Assembly: GCF_003014485.1 (NCBI RefSeq)
Contig: NZ_PYGA01000006.1
Location: 62,001-126,000, forward strand
Source of the DNA: Murinocardiopsis flavida
GTDB lineage: Bacteria > Actinomycetota > Actinomycetes > Streptosporangiales > Streptosporangiaceae
Length of the DNA stretch: 64,000 nt
Direction: 5' to 3'
In this document: positions 7,597-15,596 of the stretch, piece after piece
Layout of the letters: the number at the start of each line of letters is the position of its first letter
Position numbering within the stretch: the first letter of the stretch is position 1
Notes under the pieces: generated by a model
Told to the model about the DNA's origin: nothing
Databases searched by the model: none
Seen by the model: only the letters and a program-made list of their open reading frames with translations
Program-made: the position numbers and the translations under genes

Positions 7597-8648
7597 GCCG
7601 GACCGCCTCGGCAGTACTCGACCGGGTCGCGGCGCGGTACGCCGCCGATCCGCGGGTGTCGGCGATGAGCATGGCGATCGATCAGCCGTCCACCGGGTTC
7701 TCCTGGAGCCACGGCGACACCGGCCGGTCCTACTTCGTCGCCAGCATCACCAAGCTGTACACCGTCGCGATGATCATGCAGCTTCGCGACGAGGGGGCCC
7801 TGGCACTCGACACCCGCGTCGCGGAGCTGCTCGGCGCCGACACGATGCGCGGACTGAACGTGCACGGCGGCCGCGACCACGGTCCGGCCATCACGGTGCG
7901 CGAGCTGCTGACGCAGACGTCCGGCATCCCGGACTACTTCGAGCAGCGGCGGCCCGACGGCGGCACGTACCTGGCCGACATCCTGCGCGCCGACGCCGCC
8001 TCGACCTTCGAGGACTTCCTCGCGATGGCGCGGGCCCTGCCGAGCCGGTTCGCCCCCTCGGAGCCGGGCCGGGCGCAGTACTGCGACACCAACTACCAGC
8101 TGCTCGGACGCGTCATCGAGGCCGCCACGTCCGCACAGTACGAGGACGCCCTCCGCCGCCGGGTCACCGAACCGCTCAGCCTGCACGACACCTGGCTGTT
8201 CACCCCTCGCACGCTCGATCGCCACGACGAAGCGGCGACGATCCTGCACGGCCGTACCCCGGTGCGCATCCCGCAGGCGATCGCCTCGTTCCCGCCCGAC
8301 GGCGCGGTGGTGTCGACGGCGGCCGACCAGCTGCGGCTCATCCGCGCCTTCATGGAAGGGGAGCTGTTCCCCACGCGGTACCTGAGCGAGATGACCGCGC
8401 ACTGGAACCCGGTGTTCTCCCGGCTCGACCCCATCGACTACGGGATCGGGATCATGCGGTTCGCACTCCCCCGCTGGCAGTCGCCGTTCGCGCCGGTCCC
8501 GGAGATGATCGGCCACTCGGGCGCGTTCGGGAGCGTGCTCTACTGCGTCCCCGAACGCGGCCTCTACGCGGCGGGCACCGTCAACCAGATGCGCCCCCGC
8601 AGCCTCGCCCACCGGGTCCTGCTGCAACTCGTCGCCAGGGTCCGGTGA
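7593..8648 (+). CDS. Serine hydrolase, beta-lactamase/penicillin-binding-protein-like (class C fold)
   Basis: A 351-aa protein with the SxxK motif SITK (Ser51-Lys54), a YxN-equivalent at Tyr163 (YCD, followed by TNYQLLG) and a C-terminal HSG (in MIGHSGAFGS). These are the three active-site elements of the beta-lactamase family PF00144. There is no signal peptide or lipobox at the N-terminus, so unlike a true beta-lactamase or DD-peptidase it may be cytoplasmic and act as an esterase or peptidase. The third residue of the YxN motif is Asp rather than Asn, a modest departure. Translationally coupled to the upstream PadR gene. Substrate unknown. Confidence 0.85.
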   Translation: MSRTASAVLDRVAARYAADPRVSAMSMAIDQPSTGFSWSHGDTGRSYFVASITKLYTVAMIMQLRDEGALALDTRVAELLGADTMRGLNVHGGRDHGPAITVRELLTQTSGIPDYFEQRRPDGGTYLADILRADAASTFEDFLAMARALPSRFAPSEPGRAQYCDTNYQLLGRVIEAATSAQYEDALRRRVTEPLSLHDTWLFTPRTLDRHDEAATILHGRTPVRIPQAIASFPPDGAVVSTAADQLRLIRAFMEGELFPTRYLSEMTAHWNPVFSRLDPIDYGIGIMRFALPRWQSPFAPVPEMIGHSGAFGSVLYCVPERGLYAAGTVNQMRPRSLAHRVLLQLVARVR

Positions 8649-8682
8649 GGGGCCGCGCGCTCCGTGCGGTGCGCGGTGCGGC

Positions 8683-9483
8683 TCAGGTGTCCACGCTCTT
8701 GAACGGGTTGGCGGTGTTGCCGACCAGGTCGGCCACCGAGTCGAGGATGAGCGTGGGGCGGTACGGGAAGACCTCGGCGGTGCTGGCGTCGGAGATGCCG
8801 GACAGCACCAGCACGGTCTGCAAACCCGCTTCGAGCCCGGAGGAGATGTCGGTGTCCATGCGGTCGCCGATCATCAGGGTGCTCTCGGAGTGCGCGCCGA
8901 GGTTGCGCAGCGCCGAGCGCATCATCAGCGGGTTGGGCTTGCCCACGAAGTAGGGCGCCCGGCCGGTGGCCTTCTCGATGAGCGCGGCGACCGCCCCGGT
9001 GGCGGGCAGCGAACCGTCGCGGCTCGGGCCCTTCTCGTCGGGGTTGGTGGCAATGAAGCGCGCGCCGCCCTCGACCATCCGGATGGCCCTGGTGATGGCC
9101 TCGAAGCTGTAGGTGCGGGTCTCGCCGAGCACCACGTAGTCGGGGTCGCGGTCGGTGAGGACGTAGCCGATGTTGTGCAGGGCCGTGGTCAGACCGGACT
9201 CGCCCACCACGTAGGCGCTGCCGCCGGGACGCTGCTGGTCGAGGAACTGGGCGGTCGCAAGCGCCGACGTCCAGATGGAGTCCTCGGGGATGTCGAGGCC
9301 GGTGCGGTGCAGCCGGGCCCGCAGGTCACGCGGGGAGTAGATGGAATTGTTGGTCAGGACCATGAAGGGGACGCTGTTCTCGCGCAGCTCGGCGATGAAG
9401 GCGTCGGCGCCGGGGACCAGGTGCTCCTCGCGAACGAGCACCCCGTCCATGTCCATGAGGTAGTTCCACCGCGGTTCGGTCAT
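8683..9483 (-). CDS. HAD-IIA family hydrolase (NagD-like phosphatase)
   Basis: A 266-aa protein starting at ATG 9481-9483; an in-frame GTG one codon upstream is possible. HAD motif I is LMDMDGVLV (Asp11 nucleophile, Asp13), motif II TNN in VLTNNS, motif III a Lys in VGKPNPLMM, and motif IV GDRMDTD. The large cap inserted between motifs II and III is the C2a cap of NagD/phosphoglycolate-phosphatase-like enzymes. Members dephosphorylate nucleoside monophosphates, 4-nitrophenyl phosphate or glycerol phosphates; the physiological substrate is not fixed by sequence. Convergent with the serine hydrolase gene (34 bp apart). Confidence 0.9.
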   Translation of the reverse strand: MTEPRWNYLMDMDGVLVREEHLVPGADAFIAELRENSVPFMVLTNNSIYSPRDLRARLHRTGLDIPEDSIWTSALATAQFLDQQRPGGSAYVVGESGLTTALHNIGYVLTDRDPDYVVLGETRTYSFEAITRAIRMVEGGARFIATNPDEKGPSRDGSLPATGAVAALIEKATGRAPYFVGKPNPLMMRSALRNLGAHSESTLMIGDRMDTDISSGLEAGLQTVLVLSGISDASTAEVFPYRPTLILDSVADLVGNTANPFKSVDT

Positions 9484-9665
9484 CACGTACCGATTGTCCC
9501 TGTTTCACGCTGCGATGGCGAACCGACGTGCGTCACACCGACCCCAGGAATTGCCGAACCTTGGACACGCGATGGCACGGGTGAGCCGATGGGCGTCGCT
9601 GCGCGGGGCCCATCGCTTGGCGCACGTTGCGGAACCGATGAATCGGGGCGGGCGTCGAAAGGCGC

Positions 9666-10022
9666 ATGACCGAGAGAGCCGGACCGATCATCCTTGCCCT
9701 CACGCTGGCCGCCGGGGTGCTCACGGGCTGCGCCCAGGACGACGAGGGTGCGGACGCCGTCCGGGCCGGGCGGACGATCCCCTTTGAACTCACCACGCAT
9801 TGCGGAATCGACGAGGCCCGTATCGGGTCGACGTACTTCGAGGCGGAGACCCCGCTCTCCGACGGTTCGGGCAACCCGCCCGAAGGGTGGGACAGCCCGA
9901 CCCAGCACGGCACGATGACCTTGAAGTCCGAGGCGAAGGCCGTCTTCACCGACGATGCGGGACATGAGGTGGAGTTCCGCGCCCGGTCCGATGCGCGCGA
10001 ATTCAAGCGCATCTGCCGTTAG
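9666..10022 (+). CDS. Small secreted lipoprotein, unknown function
   Basis: A 118-aa protein beginning at ATG 9666 with GAAAGG 5-10 nt upstream. The N-terminus has positively charged residues, a hydrophobic helix and the lipobox LTGC (Cys22). The mature part is about 97 residues with conserved-looking TTHCGIDEARIGSTYFEAE at 41-59 and ends KRICR, so two Cys outside the lipobox could form a disulfide. The THCGI...F...W pattern recurs in small actinomycete lipoproteins but I cannot assign a function. It converges with a GNAT gene 15 bp downstream. Confidence 0.7.
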   Translation: MTERAGPIILALTLAAGVLTGCAQDDEGADAVRAGRTIPFELTTHCGIDEARIGSTYFEAETPLSDGSGNPPEGWDSPTQHGTMTLKSEAKAVFTDDAGHEVEFRARSDAREFKRICR

Positions 10023-10037
10023 TGCTCCGGTGGAGTG

Positions 10038-10511
10038 CTAACCGCCGTTGGGGCGCTTGGGGCGCCATTCGAAGCGGATGTCGGGCTCGCGCTCCTCGTT
10101 GCGGCGGCCGTCGGTCCGCTGCGCCTCCACGAAGCCGTGGGTGCGGTAGAACCGCTGCGACGGGACGTTGACCTGGAAGGTCCACAGCGACAGCCCGGCC
10201 GGGCGGCGCCGCTTCGCCACCCCGACGAGCGCGCCGCCGATCCCCCGCCCCCACCACGGCGGGTCGACGTAGAGGTGGTCGAGGATCGCGCTGTCGAGCA
10301 CCATCATCGCGATGACCTCGCCGTCGGCCACCGCCACCCACGCCTCGCGCGCCGGAACGACCATGATGCGGAACCAGGTGCGGATCTGCTCATCGGGGCG
10401 CGCACGGCGCACCGTGGGCAGTGCGGCGTTGAACGAGCGCAGCCACACGTCGGCGACCGCCGCTGAATCGGCGGGCCCGGCGCGTCTGAGCTCGATGTCG
10501 TCGGAGTTCAC
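10038..10511 (-). CDS. GNAT family N-acetyltransferase
   Basis: A 157-aa protein from GTG 10511; an upstream in-frame GTG at 10556 would add 15 poorly conserved residues. The acetyl-CoA-binding motif A is LYVDPPWWGRGIGGALVGVAK at about residues 90-110 and motif B is NVPSQRFYRTHGFVEAQR near 125-142. Predicted to transfer an acetyl group from acetyl-CoA to an unknown amine. No operon partner. Confidence 0.85.
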   Translation of the reverse strand: MNSDDIELRRAGPADSAAVADVWLRSFNAALPTVRRARPDEQIRTWFRIMVVPAREAWVAVADGEVIAMMVLDSAILDHLYVDPPWWGRGIGGALVGVAKRRRPAGLSLWTFQVNVPSQRFYRTHGFVEAQRTDGRRNEEREPDIRFEWRPKRPNGG

Positions 10512-10617
10512 CCCTGCCCACGCTCCCGGACCACCGGCACCGCCGGCTCGGGGCACGGTATTCCGCAGTGTGGCTCCGCTGCGGCCCTGTGTCTACTGCC
10601 GCAGTGCCGTGGCGCGG

Positions 10618-11157
10618 TTATCCGCGTGATTCGGAGTCGATCGCGCTCGGCGGGTCCTCGGGCTCGCGGCGCTGCTGCTCGTTCTCGACAACGGTGCCCC
10701 TGATGACCGTGCCGCTGCCGGGACGCCCGTCGTCGGGGCGGCGCACGCGCACGCCCATCGCCGCGAGATCGGTGTCCATGCGCGCCTGCATCTTCTCCAT
10801 ACGCCGGCGCGCCCAGCCCTGGAAGGCCCAGCGCAGTGCGGGCCGGGTGAACGGGAGGGACAGGAGCGCGCCGAGCGCGGCGGTGATGAAGCCGGGGATG
10901 ATGAGCAGGATGCCGCCGACCATCACCATGAGTGTGTCGAGGAGGCCGACCTCGGGCTCCTTGCCGGTGCGCATGGCGGCGTCGGCGTCGCGGAACGCCT
11001 TCGTGCCCGCCCGCCGGACCACGAACACCCCGCTCACGGTCAGCGCGAAGAGCGCGCCGATGGTCCACGGCACGCCGATCCAGCCGGCGACGACGACCAT
11101 CAGCCAGATCTCCAGGAACGGCAGCGCCATGAGGGCGATGACGATCAGCAGCGGCAT
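10618..11157 (-). CDS. FxsA family membrane protein
   Basis: A 179-aa protein. The N-terminus (LLIVIALMALPFLEIWLMVVVAGWIGVPWTIG...) and the following segment with two more transmembrane helices match FxsA, an inner-membrane protein named for suppressing F-plasmid exclusion of phage T7 in E. coli. In actinomycetes fxsA often lies near lnt and the polyprenol-phosphomannose synthase gene, but here lnt is 13 kb away and the synthase is not seen. The C-terminal 60 residues are a basic, low-complexity cytoplasmic tail. Physiological role unknown. Confidence 0.85.
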   Translation of the reverse strand: MPLLIVIALMALPFLEIWLMVVVAGWIGVPWTIGALFALTVSGVFVVRRAGTKAFRDADAAMRTGKEPEVGLLDTLMVMVGGILLIIPGFITAALGALLSLPFTRPALRWAFQGWARRRMEKMQARMDTDLAAMGVRVRRPDDGRPGSGTVIRGTVVENEQQRREPEDPPSAIDSESRG

Positions 11158-11511
11158 TGGGCACCATCCTCACGGCGTTCGCCGGGCGCTCGGTTCGTTG
11201 GTCGGTCTTCGGTCGGTCTTCCGGTTCCCATTGTGGCAACGCATCGGGGGGCGTGTTCGTTCCCGCGGCGCCGCGCGCGGGGCACGGACGCGGGGCTCGG
11301 TCCGCGCGTCCCGGTCCCGGCCACCGCGGGTCGGCGCCGCACCGCCTTGACAGCCCGCGCGAACGGGTCAATTATCGAAAACCCACGGAAGAATTCCGTC
11401 ATTTCATGATCTTTTCCCTCAATTGACCGCCCGCGGATTCATCGCTCCCCCGGGCGCTTTTACGTGATCCCCTCGTCACCCATCGCAGCGGAATGTTCTT
11501 CCGATAATTCC
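11158..11511. other. Intergenic region without a recognisable gene
   Basis: About 350 bp between the FxsA start and the hairpin before the 11551 gene. The first half is ordinary high-GC sequence; from about 11365 it becomes AT-rich and contains the inverted repeat ACGGAA-GAA-TTCCGT. It probably holds divergent promoters for fxsA and for the 11551 gene. I found no coding signal. Confidence 0.45.
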
Positions 11512-11531
11512 GATCGTCAGTGCCGACGATC
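11512..11531. promoter_or_regulatory. 20-bp inverted repeat upstream of the unknown 11551 gene
   Basis: Perfect 7-bp arms GATCGTC (11512-11518) and GACGATC (11525-11531) around AGTGCC. It ends 9 bp before the GGAG ribosome-binding site of the 11551 gene, so it is either an operator near the transcript start or a hairpin in the 5' leader. Confidence 0.45.
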
Positions 11532-11550
11532 AAGGCGAATGGAGAATTCC

Positions 11551-12282
11551 ATGTCCACGGAGAACTGGCGGGATCGGGACGCGCGGCTCAAGGAAGAGCG
11601 CGCCGAGAAGGAGCGGCAGGAACGCGAGACGCAGGCCCTGCTGACCAAGGAGCTGACAGCGGTCCCCATGGTCGACGTCAAGGAGGGGCCCACCACGTCC
11701 TTCCGCGCGGCGGGCAAGGGCCAGGAGCCCTGGGACCTACTGAAGGGCGGCGGGTTCAAGCACCGCACGCACCCGCACACCGGCGGCCACCTGCTCACCG
11801 TCCTCCAGCGCCTCTACGCCCCCACCGGCCTCGGGGTCTCCGCGATCATCGAGGGCTACCGGCGCTCCAACACCAACAGCGTGGAGGGCCCGTTCATCTC
11901 GGTCGGGCCGCTCAAGGACGACTCGCAGGGGTCGTCGAGCTCCCGGTGGTCCTACGCGTTCACGGTGCCCGCGATGCGCAGGGTGATGGTCACGAAGGAA
12001 CTGCTCGGCCTGCCCGCGATCGCGATGAGCGACGCCGACGCGAAGGTCGAACTCTACATGGACGTCCCCGACGTCACCCGCGCCACAATGGTCGCACTTC
12101 GATCTCCGGGCCCATTCAATTTCATCGAGACGACCTGGATGAGCGCAATTCCCGCGGAATGGATATTCGCCTGGTCCGGTCTTAGCGGGCCGCCGTGGAA
12201 GCAGGTGTACCGGAAATTCGACCAGGACACCATTGACACCTACCTGTCCATCCTCAAGAGGTACGGCGTCTCCGTCGACTAG
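11551..12282 (+). CDS. Hypothetical protein, not recognised
   Basis: A 243-aa protein. ATG 11551 is favoured over in-frame ATGs at 11539 and 11464 because GGAG (11541-11544) is spaced for it. Residues 5-35 are a strongly charged, probably coiled-coil helix (DRDARLKEERAEKERQE). The rest is a single globular domain without signal peptide or membrane segment; notable pieces are HRTHPHTGGHLLTVLQRLY (about 75-93), GYRRSNTNSVEGPF, and an aromatic-rich end (ETTWMSAIPAEWIFAW). I recognise no family. Its stop overlaps the stop of the opposite methyltransferase gene by 4 bp (CTAG). The 3' third is less GC-rich than the surroundings, a mild hint of separate origin. Confidence 0.7.
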   Translation: MSTENWRDRDARLKEERAEKERQERETQALLTKELTAVPMVDVKEGPTTSFRAAGKGQEPWDLLKGGGFKHRTHPHTGGHLLTVLQRLYAPTGLGVSAIIEGYRRSNTNSVEGPFISVGPLKDDSQGSSSSRWSYAFTVPAMRRVMVTKELLGLPAIAMSDADAKVELYMDVPDVTRATMVALRSPGPFNFIETTWMSAIPAEWIFAWSGLSGPPWKQVYRKFDQDTIDTYLSILKRYGVSVD

Positions 12283-12935
12283 TCATGGTCGGCACCCCCC
12301 TCCACCGGATTGACTGCGAGGACGCAGGCGACCGGCGGGGAGAGGGGGAGGGTCTCCACACGGGCCCGGGTGAAGCCCGCCCGGGTGAGCAGATCGTGCA
12401 GTTCCCGCCCTGCTCGGGCGGTCGTATCGGCGGTGGCCCCGGCGCAACGGGGCTGGCCCGCGAGTGCGATGCGGCCGCCCGGGCGGAGCAGCCCGCGCAG
12501 TTCGCCGAGCCGGCGGACCGGGTCGGGCCAGAACCCCAGCGAGTTCACCGCGACGACGGCGTCGAGCGGGGTGTCGAAATGCGGCAGCCGGTCCACTGGG
12601 GCGTGCCGCAGGTCGACCCGCCCGGCGCGGATCGCGGCCGCGTTGCGCCTGCGGGCCCTGCGGGTCATGACGTCGGAGTGGTCGATGCCGTAGACGCGTC
12701 CCCGGCTTGCGTGGCGGGCCAGCTCGGCGATTGCGAGGCCCGGGCCGAACCCGACTTCGAGCACCCGGTCCGTGGGCCGGACGTCGAGCAGGGACACCAC
12801 CCACAGATTCCGCCGCCGGTTGGTGGCGCGGTGGGCCATGACCCACCCGGCCAGCCGTCCGAGTACACCGCGCGGGCGGCCGAACTGCCGCACGACCTGC
12901 GTGGTCAGGCGCTGCTTGAGAGATGTCGATGTCAT
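12279..12935 (-). CDS. Class I SAM-dependent methyltransferase
   Basis: A 218-aa protein with the SAM-binding motif I VLEVGFGPG at about residues 58-66, an acidic motif II (VYGIDHS) and VVAVNSLGFWPDP as motif IV-like region, then LRPGGRIALAG. This is the Methyltransf_11/25 fold. The N-terminal 45 residues are basic and may pack on the core. It is divergent from a MerR regulator with an 18-bp palindrome between the two starts, so it is probably that regulator's target. Substrate unknown. Confidence 0.85.
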   Translation of the reverse strand: MTSTSLKQRLTTQVVRQFGRPRGVLGRLAGWVMAHRATNRRRNLWVVSLLDVRPTDRVLEVGFGPGLAIAELARHASRGRVYGIDHSDVMTRRARRRNAAAIRAGRVDLRHAPVDRLPHFDTPLDAVVAVNSLGFWPDPVRRLGELRGLLRPGGRIALAGQPRCAGATADTTARAGRELHDLLTRAGFTRARVETLPLSPPVACVLAVNPVEGGADHD

Positions 12936-12951
12936 GGGCGCAAGTCAACGG

Positions 12952-12969
12952 CTTCAAGTACACTTGAAG
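12952..12969. promoter_or_regulatory. 18-bp palindrome, probable MerR operator
   Basis: Arms CTTCAAGT (12952-12959) and ACTTGAAG (12962-12969) are perfect inverted repeats around AC. It lies in the 39-bp gap between the divergent methyltransferase and MerR start codons. On the minus strand a TTGACT lies just upstream of the palindrome, as for the -35 element of MerR-type promoters, but I cannot place a convincing -10. MerR operators are typically dyads of this size. Confidence 0.7.
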
Positions 12970-12974
12970 TCAAC

Positions 12975-13415
12975 ATGGCGGACGAACAGACCACGCAGCG
13001 GTTGACCATCGGAGAGCTGGCCGCGGCCACCGGGGTCGCCACCTCGGCGCTGCGCTACTGGGAGGAACTGGGGCTGATTCCCGCCCCGGCCAGGGTCTCC
13101 GGCCAGCGGCGGTACCCCCGCTCGGCCGTCGAGCTGGTCGGCCTGATCCTGCTGTTCCAGGACGTCGGTTTCACACTGCGCGAGACCAGGACCCTCGTCG
13201 CGTCGCGGTCCACTGAACCCGCCGCCTGGCAGGAACTCCACCAGCGCAAGCGTGCCGAGCTCGATGAGCTGATCGCCCGCGCCCAGGCGGCGCGTACCGC
13301 CCTCGACCACGGGCTGGCCTGCCCGCACGACGACATCCAGCGCTGCCCCACCTTCGCCGGAATCCTCGCCGCGCGCATCGCCGGCACGCCCCTGCACGAG
13401 GCCCACACCCATTGA
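12975..13415 (+). CDS. MerR family transcriptional regulator
   Basis: A 146-aa protein from ATG 12975. Residues 10-78 are a MerR winged helix (LTIGELAAATGVATSALRYWEELGLI ... QRRYPRSAVE). A dimerisation helix follows, then a Cys-containing tail with CPHDDIQRC (Cys at about 119 and 127). The Cys spacing resembles metal- or redox-sensing MerR proteins but does not match SoxR's CxxCxC cluster. The palindrome at 12952-12969 begins 6 bp upstream of the start codon, so translation start and operator nearly touch. Likely controls itself and the methyltransferase. Confidence 0.9.
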   Translation: MADEQTTQRLTIGELAAATGVATSALRYWEELGLIPAPARVSGQRRYPRSAVELVGLILLFQDVGFTLRETRTLVASRSTEPAAWQELHQRKRAELDELIARAQAARTALDHGLACPHDDIQRCPTFAGILAARIAGTPLHEAHTH

Positions 13416-13472
13416 CGCGGGTCCGCGTACCGCCGCGGCCGCCATGGGGCCTGACAGCGCGGGAGCGGGGAG

Positions 13473-14150
13473 TCAGCGGATGCGGGCGCCCGCGGGGGTC
13501 TCCACGGTGATCTCGCCGCCGAGGCGGTGGCCGTCGGCGAGTTCGAGGTCGTCGCCGCTCCAGAAGCGGCCGGGGTCGTACCAGTTGGGGCGGCGCCCCG
13601 CGGGCAGCAGTCCCATGGCCTCGTAGGTGAGCGCGACCACCTCGGCGCAGTAGGCGGTCTCCAGGCGGCGCTCCTCGGCCTCGCTGCCGCGGCGGTTCCA
13701 CCGCAGCAGCCGCGGGCGCCGGGGGACCCTGCCGTACAGCCAGCGGCCGGCCATCTGCGCGGTGGACGGGAACGGGGTGCCGTCGAGGCGGGCCACGGTG
13801 CGCAGGGCGGCGTCCTCCATGGCGCGGCCCGCAGCGGGGCTGAGCTGGCGCAGCCACGCCCGCTGCCCGTACCGGTTCGCCCAGGTGAGCACGGCGGAGC
13901 GCAGGTCGTGGAGTTGGACGCCGCGGTGGTGGTTGCCCGACCACATGTCGGGCAGCGAGCGGCCCAGTTCGGCGTGCCACATCAGCGGGGGGAGGTCGTC
14001 GATGACGACGGACATGCCCACGTGGTTGATGGGGCTGTTCGTGGTGGCCTGGATCGCGCGGTCGGCCACGCTGCTCCCGCGGAACAGCCACACGTCGCCG
14101 GTCCGCGCGAGGTCCACGGCGCTGTCGAGATCGATGCTGCTACCCGTCAC
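13473..14150 (-). CDS. Permuted papain-like hydrolase (YiiX/YebB-like, NlpC/P60 clan)
   Basis: A 225-aa protein with no signal peptide. Residues 18-22 (GDVWLFRG) and the catalytic-type His in NHVGM (about 42-46) precede the Cys in AYCAEVVALTYEAMGLL (about 167-182). The order His before Cys is that of circularly permuted NlpC/P60 enzymes such as YiiX. Members hydrolyse amide bonds in peptides or lipids; the target is unknown. The C-terminal 45 residues include a substrate-loop-like WYDPGRFWSGDDLEL. Monocistronic, convergent with the MerR gene. Confidence 0.75.
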   Translation of the reverse strand: MTGSSIDLDSAVDLARTGDVWLFRGSSVADRAIQATTNSPINHVGMSVVIDDLPPLMWHAELGRSLPDMWSGNHHRGVQLHDLRSAVLTWANRYGQRAWLRQLSPAAGRAMEDAALRTVARLDGTPFPSTAQMAGRWLYGRVPRRPRLLRWNRRGSEAEERRLETAYCAEVVALTYEAMGLLPAGRRPNWYDPGRFWSGDDLELADGHRLGGEITVETPAGARIR

Positions 14151-14243
14151 CCCGCCAGCTTAGAAGGTCCACCGCCCACCCGGCGCACAAGCGGCAATGC
14201 CACCGCGTCGTCACCGGCACCCCGATGGGACCGGGACATCCAC

Positions 14244-14272
14244 TTATCAGGCGCCGAAAGCACCGTTAGAAT
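14244..14272 (+). promoter_or_regulatory. Sigma70-type promoter for a probable leaderless gene
   Basis: TTATCA (14244-14249), 17-bp spacer, TAGAAT (14267-14272). The start codon ATG at 14279 is 6 bp past the -10, where transcription would be expected to start, so the message would be leaderless. Leaderless mRNAs are common in actinobacteria. Confidence 0.55.
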
Positions 14273-14278
14273 CACGCA

Positions 14279-14662
14279 ATGGGACGCCCGCCGTGTTTCC
14301 CGATCATCACGATGATCGCGGCGTCCGCCCTTCTCGCATCCGCGCAGTTCCCGGTATTCCCGGCCGGTCCCGATGCCGGCGAATCACCGCGCTGGATTTC
14401 CGCCGGGCCCGCGTCCTTTCTGATCCGATCGGAACTGTTCGCGTTTCCGCCTCCCGGTCCCGCCGACCGCATTCCCCGGATCCTGTTCCTTGCGCTGCCG
14501 CTCGCCGCCTGCTGCGCGGCGCTGCGCGCCACCCGGACGCCGCCCCGCACCGCGCATCCACCCCTCTCGCCTGCGGGTTCCCCGGCCCGCGATGGAGATG
14601 AGAACGCCTATGAGGTCACGCCCGCACACCCCCGGCTCTCCGGCGAGAAGGGCCCGGTATGA
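14279..14662 (+). CDS. Small membrane protein, unknown function
   Basis: A 127-aa protein starting at ATG 14279. Two hydrophobic segments are visible, at about residues 5-30 and 65-85 (RILFLALPLAACCAAL), with a basic, Pro-rich C-terminus. There is no Shine-Dalgarno, but a good -35/-10 pair ends 6 bp upstream, supporting a real leaderless gene. The 3' end overlaps the next gene's most likely start (14592) by about 70 bp in a different frame. I recognise no family, and the coding call is moderate. Confidence 0.5.
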   Translation: MGRPPCFPIITMIAASALLASAQFPVFPAGPDAGESPRWISAGPASFLIRSELFAFPPPGPADRIPRILFLALPLAACCAALRATRTPPRTAHPPLSPAGSPARDGDENAYEVTPAHPRLSGEKGPV

Positions 14663-15587
14663 GTCCGGCGCCGACCGCCCCGCACACACCGGTTCGCGCG
14701 TCGGGTCGCTCCTGAAGCGCCCACTGACGTGGGTACTGGTGATCGTCCTCGGCGTCGCGGCGGCCAGCCTCCAGGACGTCCTTTCGCAGACCCTCAACTC
14801 GGTCGTCCCGCTCGACCGCATCGCCGGAAAGGCGGCGACGGACAACGCGATCGACATCGTCAGCGTCGAGCACACTCCGCTCGATGAGGAGGGCAGGTCC
14901 CTGGTGGTGCCCGGCGCCCCCGATCCCGCCCTGACCGAGCGCCGGATCTACGATTTGGAACCGGGCGGGTCCACGGCGGGCATCCGCGCCCCGGTCAGCG
15001 CGGGATCCACGGCGTGGCAGGTCGTTCTGGAGGGGCGGGCGCAGCAGCAGGTCCGCATCACCGACATCGTGCCCGTGATCGAGGAGGGGGCCTGCTCCGC
15101 CCCGCTCAAGGGAACGCTGGTCCAGTTCTTTCCCGGCGGCGATGCCGGCGTGATCCCGTTGAACGTCGCCATCGACGACCCCGAGCCCACGCTGCGCCAC
15201 CTGTCCGGAAAGAACGAGGGAGAGCCCTACTTCACCGGGCCCAATGCCCGCCACATCACCCTCGACCGCGCCGAGACCGAGGGGCTGCTGCTCCGCGCGG
15301 AGGCGTCCACGGGCTACTGCCGCTGGCGCTACCGGATCGAGTACCTGGTGTCGGGCGAGAAGGGGACCACCACCCTGAGCGGACCCGAGGGGCGCCCCTT
15401 CGCGCTGACCGCGCTGCGCGCCGATGCCGCCGACTACCCGACCGTGCTCCTCGAACCGCTCGGGTGCGGCCGGTTCCACCGGCTCACCGGGGCGGAGTAC
15501 GCCGAAGCACTCGGCGGCGAACCGCCGGCGACCGGGCCGATGCCCGACGGCGTGTGCGAGGCGCTGGAGGGCGCCGGGGGCTCGTGA
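14592..15587 (+). CDS. Membrane-anchored protein with extracytoplasmic domain, unknown function
   Basis: About 331 aa from ATG 14592; alternative in-frame ATGs at 14598 and 14610 cannot be excluded. A basic N-terminus (residues 1-40) precedes one transmembrane helix (about 43-62, LTWVLVIVLGVAAASLQDVL), and the remaining 260 residues are predicted outside the cell. That domain is beta-rich, with Cys pairs around GACSAP, TGYCRWRYRI and LGCGRF likely forming disulfides. Similar one-TM proteins without assigned function are common in Streptomyces and Nocardiopsis. Overlaps the 14279 gene, so the two may be co-transcribed. Its stop is 9 bp from that of the convergent binding-protein gene. Confidence 0.7.
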   Translation: MEMRTPMRSRPHTPGSPARRARYESGADRPAHTGSRVGSLLKRPLTWVLVIVLGVAAASLQDVLSQTLNSVVPLDRIAGKAATDNAIDIVSVEHTPLDEEGRSLVVPGAPDPALTERRIYDLEPGGSTAGIRAPVSAGSTAWQVVLEGRAQQQVRITDIVPVIEEGACSAPLKGTLVQFFPGGDAGVIPLNVAIDDPEPTLRHLSGKNEGEPYFTGPNARHITLDRAETEGLLLRAEASTGYCRWRYRIEYLVSGEKGTTTLSGPEGRPFALTALRADAADYPTVLLEPLGCGRFHRLTGAEYAEALGGEPPATGPMPDGVCEALEGAGGS

Positions 15588-15596
15588 CGGGCGCCG

